In this document: piece after piece, positions 8,483 through 17,953 of the stretch
Layout of the letters: each line of letters opens with the position of its first letter
Position numbering within the stretch: position 1 is the stretch's first letter
Assembly (NCBI RefSeq): GCF_000745005.1
Contig: NZ_JQNB01000001.1
Span: 806,001 to 870,000, forward strand
Direction: 5' to 3'
Source of the DNA: Luteibacter sp. 9135
GTDB taxonomy: Bacteria > Pseudomonadota > Gammaproteobacteria > Xanthomonadales > Rhodanobacteraceae
DNA: 64,000 nucleotides
Translations under genes and position numbers: made by a program
The notes under the pieces: model-generated
Told to the model about the DNA's origin: nothing
Databases searched by the model: none
What the model saw: only the letters and a program-made list of their open reading frames with translations

Positions 8483-8881
8483 TCAGCCCAGGCCGCGCGA
8501 ATGACGCACGGTGTACTCCGTGGGCCGCGGCAAATCGTTTTTAACAACGATGCGATAGCTTCCGGGGCCGAGGCGAGGAATATGCGGCGCATATCCTTGG
8601 GCGATGCTGCGCCACTTGCCTTTTTCGAACTGCTGGATGGAAACCGTCACAAGCCCAGTCGATGACGATGAAAAGGGACCTGTGCAGGTGGTTTTCCACG
8701 TGAACACCTGCGCCTCTTCATGAGCACCCAGGCGTCCACTCAAGGTCGTTTGCGGCAATTGGCCGATGCATCGGCCCGGGAAGCGAAACGGTGCGGCATG
8801 TAATGGCACGGTGTACGCCGCCAGAATGACCGCGGCGGCTCCGATGCAGCAACAAATACGACGACGTTCGACACGGTTCAT
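8483..8881 (-). CDS. Secreted hypothetical protein
   Basis: 132-residue protein with a signal peptide: basic start MNRVERRRICC, a hydrophobic stretch (IGAAAVILAAYTVPL) and a likely cleavage after HAA. The mature part has two cysteines (GRCIGQ and TTCTGP) and beta-rich sequence (VTVSIQQFEKGKWRSI, SYRIVVKNDLPRP) that may form an immunoglobulin-like fold. It ends 3 bp from the convergent acyltransferase. No family recognised; base composition is less extreme than its neighbours. Confidence 0.6.
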   Translation of the reverse strand: MNRVERRRICCCIGAAAVILAAYTVPLHAAPFRFPGRCIGQLPQTTLSGRLGAHEEAQVFTWKTTCTGPFSSSSTGLVTVSIQQFEKGKWRSIAQGYAPHIPRLGPGSYRIVVKNDLPRPTEYTVRHSRGLG

Positions 8882-9060
8882 GAGCCAATTCCAGTAAGGG
8901 CGGTAATGCCGTCCGGAACATTAAAGGCTCGTCGATCGGGCATTCTGTCGGTGAACACGCCATTGCTCGTAAGACACACGACTGCCTTTCCTGCCTACAG
9001 CAGAGCAGCACTGCCCGACCTGATAACGATAGGCGGGCCTGCATTTTCCTCGGCAACGCA

Positions 9061-9561
9061 ATGACACGCTCAGGAAAGCGAATTGTCGACAGCGGACCCA
9101 TGAGAACGAACAGCGCGGTCAGGACACCTGCAAAGTTCAGTGCCGGCTGGCGGCTTGAGCGGGTACGAAGCAACGAATTCGGCTACCAGGACACACCCAT
9201 CGAAGGTGGCGTGGCCGCCGATGTCGCGAGAACCCTTCCGGTGGCACTCAAGCGTCAGCTAGCCGCCGTCAACATGCGTTCGATCAATCCGGTCGAGCTG
9301 AGTCGCCTTTCGGGAAGGCTTCACCACATGGGCTATTTATCTCATGACGCGTGGTCGCAACTCGGCGAATTTCAGGTCGACTACCGGTCTCCCATCGACC
9401 CTACCGCACTCACCAAAGAGGCGCTCAGGACCATACGCGGCGTGGACGATGCGAAATACGCGCTCGCCATCCGCCAATATGAAGCGGGGATCGCTGCGGC
9501 GCAAAGCCTCACGGAACTCACAGATTATCTAAGAAGCCACTCGGTCGATCTCTACGCCTGA
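9061..9561 (+). CDS. Hypothetical protein
   Basis: Up to 166 residues; an internal ATG at 9100 would give 153 and the true start is uncertain since neither has a good ribosome site. No signal peptide or membrane helix. The C-terminal 110 residues look folded and mostly helical (VALKRQLAAVNMRSINPVEL, then IRGVDDAKYALAIRQYEAGI). It faces the LysR gene and the stop codons abut (9561/9562). No family recognised; the somewhat lower GC and isolated position suggest an accessory gene. Confidence 0.5.
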   Translation: MTRSGKRIVDSGPMRTNSAVRTPAKFSAGWRLERVRSNEFGYQDTPIEGGVAADVARTLPVALKRQLAAVNMRSINPVELSRLSGRLHHMGYLSHDAWSQLGEFQVDYRSPIDPTALTKEALRTIRGVDDAKYALAIRQYEAGIAAAQSLTELTDYLRSHSVDLYA

Positions 9562-10590
9562 TCAGCGACCCGAGTGTCCCGACTCGTCGTAATCCCGGTG
9601 CGTCAGCAAGCCCGGCCGGATGAGATCGATGAAGGCGCGAGCCTCGGGGCTGAGGAACTTGCCCTTGCGCATCACCACGCCATAACTGCTCTGCGGAAAA
9701 TACTGTCGAAGGTTGCGCACGGCGAGCGTTTCGCGATCCGCCTCGGTGATGCAGATGCCGGTGACGATCGAGATACCGAGTCCCATCGCCACGTACTGCT
9801 TGATCACATCCCAGCCGCCCACCTCGATCGCCACCGTGTAAGGCACATGGCGCTGCTGGAACACCATGTCGACCAACCGGAACGTGGTCAGGCGCTGCGG
9901 CGGAAGGATCAGTCCGTAGGGCGAGAGGTCTTCCAGGCGGATGTCCTGCTTCGCTGCCAGCGGGTGGTCCGGCGGCATGATCAGCATGGGGTCGTAGTGG
10001 TACACCGGCGCCCAGGCGATGTCGTTGGGCACGTCGAGCATCGAGCCGATGGCGATGTCTGCCTCGTCCGCCCGCAGCAGGGCCAGGCCGTCCTTGCCCG
10101 TCACGTTGGCCAGTTGGAGATGCACCGAGGGGTAGCGTTCGCGGTAGGCCTTGACCAGCTCGGGCAGCAGGTACTGGATGGTGGACGATCCCGCGGCCAC
10201 CGTCAGCTTGCCGCTGTGGGTAGTGCGCGTCTTGGCCTGGAACTCACGATCGAGGTTCTCGAAGCCCTCCACGAGGGGCCGGGCCATGGCGTAGAGCGCT
10301 TCCCCCGCGTCGGTCAGTGTGACGCGACGGCGGGTGCGCTCCAGTAGGGGCATGCCGAGTTCGCGCTCCAGCGCCTTGAGTTGGAGGCTCACCGAGGGCT
10401 GGGACAGGAACAGGGCCTCGGCGGCGCGACTCAGCGTTCCCAGGCGAATCGTATAGACGAAGGCACGCAGCTGCTTGAGTCGGTTGCCCTTGTAGTAAAA
10501 GCGCGCAGGCGTATCGATCCCTGGGAAAGAGTCTGCCTCCACAGCGCTACCCTTCCTCTTCCTAGACCGTACCGGCAGTTTCTTAGTCAT
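9562..10590 (-). CDS. LysR family transcriptional regulator, probable glyoxylate-shunt regulator
   Basis: 342-residue LysR-type regulator. The winged helix-turn-helix is LSRAAEALFLSQPSVSLQLK near residues 50-70, followed by ELGMPLLERTRRRVTLTDAG and a two-lobe ligand-binding domain of the CysB-like type (GSSTIQYLLPELVKAYRERY). An unusual 35-residue basic N-terminal extension precedes the HTH. It is divergent from aceB with a 134-bp AT-rich gap holding a perfect inverted repeat, the normal arrangement for a LysR protein controlling its neighbour, so control of aceBA is likely but inferred. Confidence 0.88.
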   Translation of the reverse strand: MTKKLPVRSRKRKGSAVEADSFPGIDTPARFYYKGNRLKQLRAFVYTIRLGTLSRAAEALFLSQPSVSLQLKALERELGMPLLERTRRRVTLTDAGEALYAMARPLVEGFENLDREFQAKTRTTHSGKLTVAAGSSTIQYLLPELVKAYRERYPSVHLQLANVTGKDGLALLRADEADIAIGSMLDVPNDIAWAPVYHYDPMLIMPPDHPLAAKQDIRLEDLSPYGLILPPQRLTTFRLVDMVFQQRHVPYTVAIEVGGWDVIKQYVAMGLGISIVTGICITEADRETLAVRNLRQYFPQSSYGVVMRKGKFLSPEARAFIDLIRPGLLTHRDYDESGHSGR

Positions 10591-10624
10591 ATTTTATCTT
10601 TCAAACCATCAGCTTAAATATTTC

Positions 10625-10639
10625 ATTAACTTTGTTAAT
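10625..10639. promoter_or_regulatory. Perfect inverted repeat, candidate LysR operator
   Basis: ATTAAC-TTT-GTTAAT is a perfect 6-3-6 palindrome in the AT-rich gap between the divergent lysR-type gene and aceB. LysR proteins bind T-N11-A type dyads, and this one fits (T10626 to A10638). The surrounding 100 bp are far more AT-rich than the window average and probably contain both promoters. Confidence 0.5.
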
Positions 10640-10724
10640 AGATATATTTGAAACATATGCTTTGTCAACATCGTATCCGCAGGACTAGCGTGGCTTCCAC
10701 CCCCGCTATCCCGAGGCACGACCC

Positions 10725-12323
10725 ATGGCTGTTCCCGAAAGCGCGATCGATAGCCGAGGCGGCATGCGGTTCGACCCTGCCGCGAATGCCTACGACGACA
10801 TCCTGACCCCGGAAGCCGTCGCCTTCGTCGCCGACCTGCACCGGCGCTTCGACGGCAGGCGACTGGCCCTGCTGGCCGAGCGCAGCGCACGGCAGCAGCG
10901 CTACGACGCCGGGGAGCTGCCGGATTTCCGGTCCGACACGGCCGCCATTCGCGAAGGGGACTGGCGCATCGGGGCCATTCCGGCGGTGCTGCAGGATCGA
11001 CGGGTGGAGATCACCGGCCCGGTGGAACGGAAGATGATCATCAACGCGCTCAATTCCGGCGCGAAGGTGTTCATGGCGGACTTCGAGGATTCGAGCGCGC
11101 CCACCTGGACCAACCAGATGGATGGTCAGCGCAACCTGCGTGACGCCGTGGACGGCAGCATCGCGTTCACCAGCGCCGACGGCAAGGTGTACCGCCTGGG
11201 CAACGATCCCGCGGTGCTGATGGTCAGGCCGCGCGGCTGGCACCTGCCCGAGCGCCACGCCGAGGTCGATGGCGATGTGGTCAGCGGCGCGCTGGTGGAT
11301 TTCGGCCTGTTCGCGTTCCACAACGCCCGAACGTTGCACGAGAACGACCGCGGCCCGTATTTCTACCTGCCCAAGCTGCAAAGCATGGAGGAAGCCGCGC
11401 TGTGGGAATCGGTGATGACCCACGCCGAGGATCGCCTCGGGCTGCCGCATGGCGCCATGAAGGCCACCGTGCTGATCGAGACGCTACCCGCCGCCTTCCA
11501 GATGGACGAAATCCTGCATGCCTTGCGCAGCCGCATCGTTGGACTGAATTGCGGCCGCTGGGACTACATCTTTTCTTACCTGAAGACCTTCCGCGCGCAT
11601 GGCGACCGCCTGCTACCGGACCGCGGCCAGGTGACCATGACCGTGCCGTTCCTCAAGGCCTATTCGGAGTTGCTGATCCGCACCTGTCACAGGCGTGGCG
11701 CCTTCGCGATGGGCGGCATGGCCGCGCAGATTCCGATCCGGGGTGACGACGACGCCAATGAAGCCGCCATGGCCAAAGTGCGCGCGGACAAGCTTCGCGA
11801 GGTGACCGCCGGCCACGACGGCACCTGGGTCGCACATCCGGCGCTCGTGCCGGTGGCGCAGGCGATCTTCGATGCGCACATGCCCACGCCGAACCAGCTG
11901 CATGTCTCCCGCGATGATGTCTCGGTGTCGAGGGAACAGCTGATCGTACCCGCGATCGGCACCGTGACACGCACGGGTTTCGACAACAACGTGGAAGTGT
12001 GCCTGCGCTATACCGCGGCATGGCTGGACGGCCAGGGTTGCGTGCCCATCCATCACCTCATGGAAGACGCCGCCACGGCGGAAATTGCCCGGGCGCAGTT
12101 GTGGCAGTGGCTGCATCACGGCCCGCTGGCCTTCAGCGACGACGCGCATATCGATGTCGCCCTGTTTGATCACGCGCTGGCCGCGCACGCCCATCGCCTG
12201 CGCGACAGCACGCTGCCCGGCGCCTCGCGCGCCGACGATGCGGCTGCACTCATAAGCGCACTCACCCATGCCGATACGTTACGCGACTTCCTCACCCTGC
12301 CCGCCTACGAATACCTGGCCTGA
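10725..12323 (+). CDS. aceB: Malate synthase A
   Basis: 532-residue malate synthase (acetyl-CoA + glyoxylate to malate), second step of the glyoxylate shunt. The signature [12 protein letters not shown] is near residue 110, [11 protein letters not shown] and the catalytic region ([12 protein letters not shown]) follow, and the length fits the A isoform (about 530). ATG 10725 has a GAGG site upstream. It is followed after 23 bp by aceA, forming the shunt operon for growth on acetate or fatty acids. Confidence 0.97.
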   Translation: MAVPESAIDSRGGMRFDPAANAYDDILTPEAVAFVADLHRRFDGRRLALLAERSARQQRYDAGELPDFRSDTAAIREGDWRIGAIPAVLQDRRVEITGPVERKMIINALNSGAKVFMADFEDSSAPTWTNQMDGQRNLRDAVDGSIAFTSADGKVYRLGNDPAVLMVRPRGWHLPERHAEVDGDVVSGALVDFGLFAFHNARTLHENDRGPYFYLPKLQSMEEAALWESVMTHAEDRLGLPHGAMKATVLIETLPAAFQMDEILHALRSRIVGLNCGRWDYIFSYLKTFRAHGDRLLPDRGQVTMTVPFLKAYSELLIRTCHRRGAFAMGGMAAQIPIRGDDDANEAAMAKVRADKLREVTAGHDGTWVAHPALVPVAQAIFDAHMPTPNQLHVSRDDVSVSREQLIVPAIGTVTRTGFDNNVEVCLRYTAAWLDGQGCVPIHHLMEDAATAEIARAQLWQWLHHGPLAFSDDAHIDVALFDHALAAHAHRLRDSTLPGASRADDAAALISALTHADTLRDFLTLPAYEYLA

Positions 12324-12346
12324 CCGAACTCCAAGGAATCCGAACG

Positions 12347-13642
12347 ATGAAGACGCACAACGCCGAGCACATCACCCTGGACTGGACGAACAACGATCGC
12401 TGGCAGGGTATCGAACGGCCCTACACCGCCGACGACGTGGTGAAACTGCGCGGCACGATCCAGGTGGAACACACGCTGGCGCGCCACGGCGCCGAACGCC
12501 TGTGGCACGCGCTCCACGAGCGGCCTTATGTCAACGCGCTGGGTGCGCTCACGGGCAATCAGGCCATGCAACAGGTCAAGGCCGGCCTGCAGGCGATCTA
12601 TCTGTCCGGTTGGCAGGTCGCGGCCGATGCCAACACGGCTGGCTCGATGTATCCGGACCAGTCGCTGTATCCGGTGGACTCGGTGCCCAACGTGGTGCGT
12701 AAGATCAACAAGACCCTGCTACGCGCGGACCAGATCCACCACGCGGAAGGCCGGCACGGCATCGACTGGCTGGTGCCGATTGTCGCGGATGCCGAGGCGG
12801 GCTTCGGCGGCGTGCTCAATGCCTATGAGTTGATGACCCACATGATCGAAGCCGGCGCGGCTGGCGTGCACTTCGAGGATCAGCTGGCCAGTGCCAAGAA
12901 GTGCGGCCACATGGGTGGCAAGGTGCTGGTGCCGACGCAGGAGGCCGTGCAGAAACTGATCGCCGCACGACTGGCCGCGGATGTGGCCGGCGTGCCGACG
13001 CTGATCGTGGCGCGCACCGATGCGATGGGTGCCGCGCTGGTCACGTCCGACGTGGACGACCACGACAAGCCGTTCCTGACCGGCAAGCGCACGGTGGAGG
13101 GATTCTACGAAGCCAGACAAGGTATCGACCAGGCGATCAGCCGCGGGCTCGCGTATGCGCCTTATGCCGACCTGCTCTGGTGCGAGACCTCCACGCCGGA
13201 CATGGACGAGGCGCGGCGCTTTGCCGAAGCCATCCATGCGCGCTTCCCCGGTAAAAAGCTTGCCTACAACTGCTCGCCCAGCTTCAACTGGAAGAAGAAC
13301 CTCGACGAGGACACCATCGCCACCTTCCAGCAGAAGCTGGGGGAACTGGGCTACGCGTTCCAGTTCATCACCCTGGCCGGCTTCCATGCACTCAACCACT
13401 CGATGTTCCAGCTGGCGCGCGGTTATCGCGATCGCCAGATGGCCGCCTACGTCGAACTGCAGGAAGCAGAGTTCGCGGCCGAGAAGGACGGCTATACGGC
13501 CGCTCGCCATCAGCGGGAAGTAGGCACCGGTTACTTCGACACGGTCAACCAGGTGATCGCGGGATCGCTCAGCTCATTGTCGGCGCTGAGTGGGTCCACC
13601 GAGGAACACCAGTTCCATCCGGCGTCGGCCTCGGCGGCTTGA
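12347..13642 (+). CDS. aceA: Isocitrate lyase
   Basis: 431-residue isocitrate lyase (isocitrate to glyoxylate + succinate). The active-site signature KKCGHMGGK is near residue 185, and [12 protein letters not shown] near residue 307 is also invariant in the family. AAGGAA lies 8 nt before ATG 12347. Transcribed with aceB and probably controlled by the divergent LysR regulator. Confidence 0.97.
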   Translation: MKTHNAEHITLDWTNNDRWQGIERPYTADDVVKLRGTIQVEHTLARHGAERLWHALHERPYVNALGALTGNQAMQQVKAGLQAIYLSGWQVAADANTAGSMYPDQSLYPVDSVPNVVRKINKTLLRADQIHHAEGRHGIDWLVPIVADAEAGFGGVLNAYELMTHMIEAGAAGVHFEDQLASAKKCGHMGGKVLVPTQEAVQKLIAARLAADVAGVPTLIVARTDAMGAALVTSDVDDHDKPFLTGKRTVEGFYEARQGIDQAISRGLAYAPYADLLWCETSTPDMDEARRFAEAIHARFPGKKLAYNCSPSFNWKKNLDEDTIATFQQKLGELGYAFQFITLAGFHALNHSMFQLARGYRDRQMAAYVELQEAEFAAEKDGYTAARHQREVGTGYFDTVNQVIAGSLSSLSALSGSTEEHQFHPASASAA

Positions 13643-13668
13643 GGAATGAGGGGGCGCCCAGCAACGGG

Positions 13669-15456
13669 TCAGCGCGGCGGCGGCACCAGCGCGATCACCG
13701 TCCAGCCGGGGCGAGGCTCGAGCGAGTGCTTGCCGGACGCGATCCGCAGGTCACCCCTCTCTTCCACGCCGAACAGCGGCACGGTACGCGAGCCGTATTC
13801 CTCGATGAAGTGCGGCCAGTCGAAGGTCTCGGTCAGCCGTGTGGACTTGATCCGCCACCCCTCGTGCAGCAGCTCGGCGAACCGCGCATGGGTCATGTCC
13901 TCGGCAAACAGCGCCGTGGCGACCAGGCTGCCGGCAAGGGACGCGCGACCATGGCTTTCCTCGATCGACAGGTTGCGCAAGCGGAACACCTTGTCGCGGC
14001 CGAATTCCTCGCGGTAGTGCACGCTGGCCAGCGAATTGAGCTCGCGATGCGTCGACACCGCCAGCAGGTGGCCGATGCCCGCCAGGTCGAGGTTGCGGTC
14101 CGCCGCCTGCGACGAAGGGTTACCGAAGAAGGTGGACAGCCCCGCCATGCGCGCCGTGCGAATACCGTTCCAGTCGTCATCGGCCACCACGACACGCAGC
14201 CCCTCGATGGCGGCAAGCGAGCGAGCGATCTCCAGGGCCACGATGTCGGACCCGTAGATCAACACGCCGCGCGGCTCCGGGTCGGCGACCTTGAGCCAGC
14301 GCGCCAGCGGACGGGCCGTGGCGCTCTGGAATACCACCGTGCCAATGATCATGAGGAACACCAGCGGCACCATCTTGTCCGCACCGGCCATCCCTGCCTT
14401 TTCCAGGCGAATGGCGAACAGAGCCGACACCGACGCCGCGACGATGCCCCGCGGCGCCACCCAGGCGATCAACGCCCGTTCGCGCCACGACAATCCGCTC
14501 CCCAGGCTGGCCAGGAACACGGAGAACGGCCGGATGAAAAGCTGCGCGACGAAGAAGATCAGCACGCCACCCAGCAGCGCGCCGTCGGGCAGCGGCCAGT
14601 CGAGCCGCGCCGCCAGCAGGATGAACAGCATCGAGACCAGCAGCGTGGTCAGGTGCTCCTTGAAATCCATGATGTCGTCGATGTGCACATCGCGCATGTT
14701 GCCCAGCGCGATGCCCATGATCGTCACCGCCAACAGTCCCGATTCGTGCGCGAACGTGTTGGACAGGGTGAACGCGGCGAGCACGGCGGCCAGCGTGCCG
14801 AAGTTCTGCAGGTACTCGGGTATCCAGTGGCGCCGCAGCAGCGTGCCATGGATCAGCGCGGACAAGCCACCCACGATCGCGCCGCACGCGATGGTGCCGA
14901 GGAAGACCTGAATGGAGTGGCCCTCGCGGTGCGACACGATCGCCTCGTACACCAGCACGGCGAACAGCGCGCCGATCGGGTCGATGACGATGCCCTCCCA
15001 GCGCAGGATATTGGCGATCCGCGCATTGGGCCGTACCGTGCGCAGCATGGGCGCGATGACGGTCGGCCCGGTGACGCAGGTAAGCGCGCCGAACAGCAGC
15101 GCCAGCTCCCAGCTGAGCCCGCCGATCCAGTGCGCCGCCGCGGCCAGCAGTAGCAAGGCGATGACCGCGCCATAGCTGACCAGCCCGCGGACGGCGCTCC
15201 CGATGCCCTTCAGTTCGCTGAAGCGCAGGGTGAGGCTACCCTCGAACAGGATCACGGCCACCGCCAGCGACACCACGGGGAACAGCAGGTCGCCCATGAC
15301 CTTGTCCGGCTTGAGCAGCCCGGTCACCGGCCCGGCCAGGATGCCGGCCAGGAGCAGGAACAGGATCGCTGGCAGGCGCACCCGCCAAGCCACCCACTGG
15401 CATAGGAAGCCGATGCCGAGCATCAATGTCAGCAGGATGCCGAGTTCGAGTCCCAT
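13669..15456 (-). CDS. CPA-type cation:proton antiporter with C-terminal TrkA-N-like domain
   Basis: Inner-membrane antiporter of 595 residues. The N-terminal ~400 residues hold about 12 hydrophobic helices of the Na+/H+ exchanger fold, from GILLTLMLGIGFLCQWVAW through VAPRGIVAASVSALFAI. The C-terminal part is a Rossmann-like RCK/TrkA-N domain (PRGVLIYGSDIVALEIARSL) in which the usual GxGxxG is degenerate (GSD). ATG 15456 was chosen because AGGGAA lies 9 nt upstream; the longer frame runs through the leader hairpins. It likely exchanges Na+ or K+ for protons in pH/osmotic balance. The leader RNA suggests post-transcriptional control. Confidence 0.88.
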   Translation of the reverse strand: MGLELGILLTLMLGIGFLCQWVAWRVRLPAILFLLLAGILAGPVTGLLKPDKVMGDLLFPVVSLAVAVILFEGSLTLRFSELKGIGSAVRGLVSYGAVIALLLLAAAAHWIGGLSWELALLFGALTCVTGPTVIAPMLRTVRPNARIANILRWEGIVIDPIGALFAVLVYEAIVSHREGHSIQVFLGTIACGAIVGGLSALIHGTLLRRHWIPEYLQNFGTLAAVLAAFTLSNTFAHESGLLAVTIMGIALGNMRDVHIDDIMDFKEHLTTLLVSMLFILLAARLDWPLPDGALLGGVLIFFVAQLFIRPFSVFLASLGSGLSWRERALIAWVAPRGIVAASVSALFAIRLEKAGMAGADKMVPLVFLMIIGTVVFQSATARPLARWLKVADPEPRGVLIYGSDIVALEIARSLAAIEGLRVVVADDDWNGIRTARMAGLSTFFGNPSSQAADRNLDLAGIGHLLAVSTHRELNSLASVHYREEFGRDKVFRLRNLSIEESHGRASLAGSLVATALFAEDMTHARFAELLHEGWRIKSTRLTETFDWPHFIEEYGSRTVPLFGVEERGDLRIASGKHSLEPRPGWTVIALVPPPR

Positions 15457-15628
15457 GTGATTCCCTGTGCCTTGGAAAGAAAAAACGGCCAACGCTGAAG
15501 GCGGGCCGTTAAAGAAGAGCATAGGGAATCGTTGGTGAAGATAAAGGCCGGGCCCCGGTGCTGGAGCGGGGGGAGGGAGGGGTTCCAGCACCGGAGCGGG
15601 GCAAGCGGCTCATTAGAGAACCGCCTGG
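15457..15628 (-). promoter_or_regulatory. Structured 5' leader of the antiporter mRNA, candidate riboswitch/attenuator
   Basis: About 170 nt between the predicted start site and the antiporter ATG. Read on the minus strand it can form: P1, a 7-bp hairpin (15624-15618 with 15611-15605); P2, an 11-bp perfect hairpin (15594-15584 with 15565-15555); P3, a terminator-like hairpin AACGGCC/GGCCGTT (15510-15504 with 15490-15484) followed at once by TTTTCTTT; and P4, GATTCCCT (15530-15523) complementary to the AGGGAATC (15466-15459) that holds the ribosome site. P4 encloses P3. No known riboswitch class was recognised by eye. Confidence 0.55.
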
Positions 15629-15634
15629 TACAGA

Positions 15635-15663
15635 ATTATCCGCGCGGCCGCGGCATTCGTCAA
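15635..15663 (-). promoter_or_regulatory. Sigma-70 promoter of the antiporter transcript
   Basis: On the minus strand TTGACG (15663-15658), a 17-nt spacer and GATAAT (15640-15635) make a near-consensus promoter. The start would be near 15628, giving a leader of about 170 nt. It lies just after the stop of the leftward effector gene. Confidence 0.65.
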
Positions 15664-15700
15664 CTGGTCAGTACATGAAATAAGTTTAAGGTGGTGTCGC

Positions 15701-17111
15701 CTACATGCCCGGTGCCACGGCCGGCTGGCGGGCCGCTTGCTGTTCGGTCTGCTCTTGCGGAGCGGCAAGCCCCGGCGCCTGGCCTTGCCTCGCATTCGCC
15801 TCCTCGAATGCCTGTGTGCTCCGGGCAAGCGGGGTATTGACTGCCTGCGCTGTCTCCACCTCCGCAACACGCCTGAAAGGCGAGTTCAGCTCGCCCTGGA
15901 TGGCCCATGCGCGGGTGCCATCCTCACTCAGAACCACCTGGTCGATACGACTCAAGCCTTCCGCTTGACCCTTCGCGACGAGCGAGCCGGCAAAGTTCGC
16001 ACTTTGCTGGTCGGGGTGCGCCCGTGTGCTTCATCGACGCGATGGACCGCCGCCAGGGCCTGCGTATACATCGCGTTGCCGGCGTGGCCGGGTTGGTCCA
16101 TGGTGGCGGCCTGCATGTCGTTGCCCGCTACCGTGCTGCGTAGCGCGCTGGCCGCCCCCAAGGCGCCCAGGGTGTCCTTGCCTGCAACACCGTCGGCTGA
16201 CAGAGCGTGATCGCGCTGGAACGCTTCGACGGCATGGCGCGTTGCCGGCCCGAAGTCGCCATCCGCATGCAGTGGGCGGCCCTGGGCGTCCTTGTAGCCT
16301 AGCGTGCTCAACGCAGTTTGCATGGCACGGACGTCGGCGTCATCGTGCATGCCCTCGCGCAGGGTTGCGTCCCGTACGGTCCCTGACGATGACGGAACAG
16401 GGGCGGCAGGCGCGCTGGGTAGCGGCTGACTCTGGCCGGTGCCGAGGTGCATAGCCGTCAGTGCGTTTTCAAGCCGTGTTTCGCGATTGGCCACCGAGGT
16501 AGGATGGTCCACACCATAGCGCGTCGCGTTGATGAACGTCTGGATGTCTTCGCGCGTGATCGTGTCGCCATGCAGTTGCACTGTTCCGCCTGGAAGCGTT
16601 ACCGGGTTGCCTTCCAGGTATGCGAGCATCGAATTCTTCGGCACCGCTGCGTTGTCTATGCCGCTGATGGTGAACTGGTTGTCGTAGTCGGCAAGGGCCA
16701 GCTGCAACGCCGGGTCGGCCGCAATGGCGTTACCCACGGCGGGGTTCTTCTGCTGGACTCGATCGACGACATCGCTGACGCGACTGGCGGCCACATCGAG
16801 CTGCGAATTGGTGAATGCATCGAGCCTTGCCTGCGGAATCGCCTGGAGCTGGGCGTTCGGCCGGAAAGCTCCTGCTGGCTGAGCCCACCATGCTGCGACA
16901 GGGCCTGAATCTGCTGCTGCGAAAACCCGTTTTCGCGCAGGAAATCCTGGACGCCACCATGGTCGGTGCGTACATCAAACTGCAGCATGCCAAATGAATA
17001 AGAACTCTTGTCGCCGCCTGCATAGCTGAAGGTATTGAGTGCCGACGCGTTATTGCCGTTCTCAGTGGAGAACAGCATGGTGCGCAGCTGGTCGGTGGTC
17101 ATGTCCGTCAT
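15701..17111 (-). pseudogene. Antibacterial type IV secretion effector: peptidoglycan hydrolase + PG-binding + XVIPCD, two frameshifts
   Basis: With two frame corrections this is one protein of about 470 residues. The N-terminal part (from MTDMTTDQLRTMLFSTENG) has a glutamate followed by AGGDKSSYSFGMLQFD, a lysozyme/transglycosylase-like pattern. A PG_binding_1 domain follows (LREGMHDDADVRAMQTAL ... DGDFGPATRHAVEAFQRD). The C-terminus is an XVIPCD, the Xanthomonadales VirD4-recruitment domain (VVLSEDGTRAWAIQGELNSP, then VETAQAVNTPL and a Gln-rich tail). The frame breaks are in GGCC at 16859-16862 and in a run of four G at 16013-16016; each is repaired by one added base. ATG 17111 has AGGAG 8 nt upstream. 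The immunity gene lies 47 bp upstream. It is either a decayed effector or a consensus error. Confidence 0.8.
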
Positions 17112-17158
17112 GATCGTAACTCCTGATGCTCGATGAATCGGTGGATGGAACGGGTTCG

Positions 17159-17824
17159 TCAGCCTCCGAAACACTGACTGTTGGTAAACTCACGCAAGGC
17201 TGTTGCTGAGTCGTCGGTCGACGGTTCCAGTGCAAAGTGGCCGACCATCTCGTCATTGCAGATGCGCACACGCTGGCGCGCGGAACCGGTCTGCAGCGTA
17301 CAGAGGGCACCATAACTGTGATTGCCACCGGACGTACCGCTGGGCAGGTCGATAAGTCTGTCGCACCCGAGGATCCGACCGGGCTTCTTGTTCTCCGCCA
17401 ACGACTTGTTGAACTCATCCACGCGAGCCCCCGTATCACGCATCGTAATGACGCTGCGGCACGATTTTCCCTCGGGAATGTCGCACTTCGATGTATCGGC
17501 GATGTACTTGTCGTTCGTGGACAGCATGGCGATACGAGCCTCGTAGGCACGCGTGAGGCATGTGCCATCCGTGCATACGTCGCGCACGTACCGATTCCAG
17601 TGACGCTGTTCGGTGACGAGCGTTGGCTTGCTCGAAGGCGCGGCGGCCGCCATCGCGTCCTTATAGGCTTGCTGAAGCCGTGTATCGAGACTGGACAGGG
17701 CGCTGTCGGCACAAATCGTCTTCTCGGTCGGTGTGCTGGCCTTCGCGCAGTCAAAACTGGCGGCAAAGCACGTCGGTGAGACCATGACCAGGGTGGCGAG
17801 GGCAAGCCAGTGGATGCGACGCAT
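17159..17824 (-). CDS. LprI/DUF1311-type periplasmic lysozyme-inhibitor-like protein, probable effector immunity
   Basis: 221-residue periplasmic protein. ATG 17824 has a strong AAGGAG 6 nt upstream and gives the signal peptide MRRIHWLALATLVMVSPTCFA. The mature N-terminus, SFDCAKASTPTEKTICADSA then LDTRLQQAYKDAM, is the LprI/DUF1311 pattern (lysozyme inhibitor LprI N-terminal region), with further paired cysteines downstream. Its position directly before a peptidoglycan-hydrolase effector is that of an X-Tfi immunity protein, which protects the producer's periplasm from sister-cell attack. The C-terminal half (from about residue 110) is not recognised. The immunity role is inferred from family and neighbourhood. 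Confidence 0.8.
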   Translation of the reverse strand: MRRIHWLALATLVMVSPTCFAASFDCAKASTPTEKTICADSALSSLDTRLQQAYKDAMAAAAPSSKPTLVTEQRHWNRYVRDVCTDGTCLTRAYEARIAMLSTNDKYIADTSKCDIPEGKSCRSVITMRDTGARVDEFNKSLAENKKPGRILGCDRLIDLPSGTSGGNHSYGALCTLQTGSARQRVRICNDEMVGHFALEPSTDDSATALREFTNSQCFGG

Positions 17825-17953
17825 GTTTTCTCCTTGGAGCATCAGATACGACGGCTCATGCCGACGGGCAAGCAAGCGGCGGAGCATACCTGCTTGCGTC
17901 GTAGTAATAAGCGAAACCGGACATAAGACATGGCGTCTGCCGGATCAACTTTT

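Noticed and set aside
13639..15153. 504-codon open frame on the plus strand
   Set aside because: Antisense to the antiporter; composition biased to Arg/Gln/His with no family pattern.
15566..15582. G-rich run (GCGGGGGGAGGGAGGGG) as a G-quadruplex
   Set aside because: It is on the non-transcribed strand as loop sequence of hairpin P2; four separate G-tracts of clear spacing are not present, so the hairpin is the better reading.
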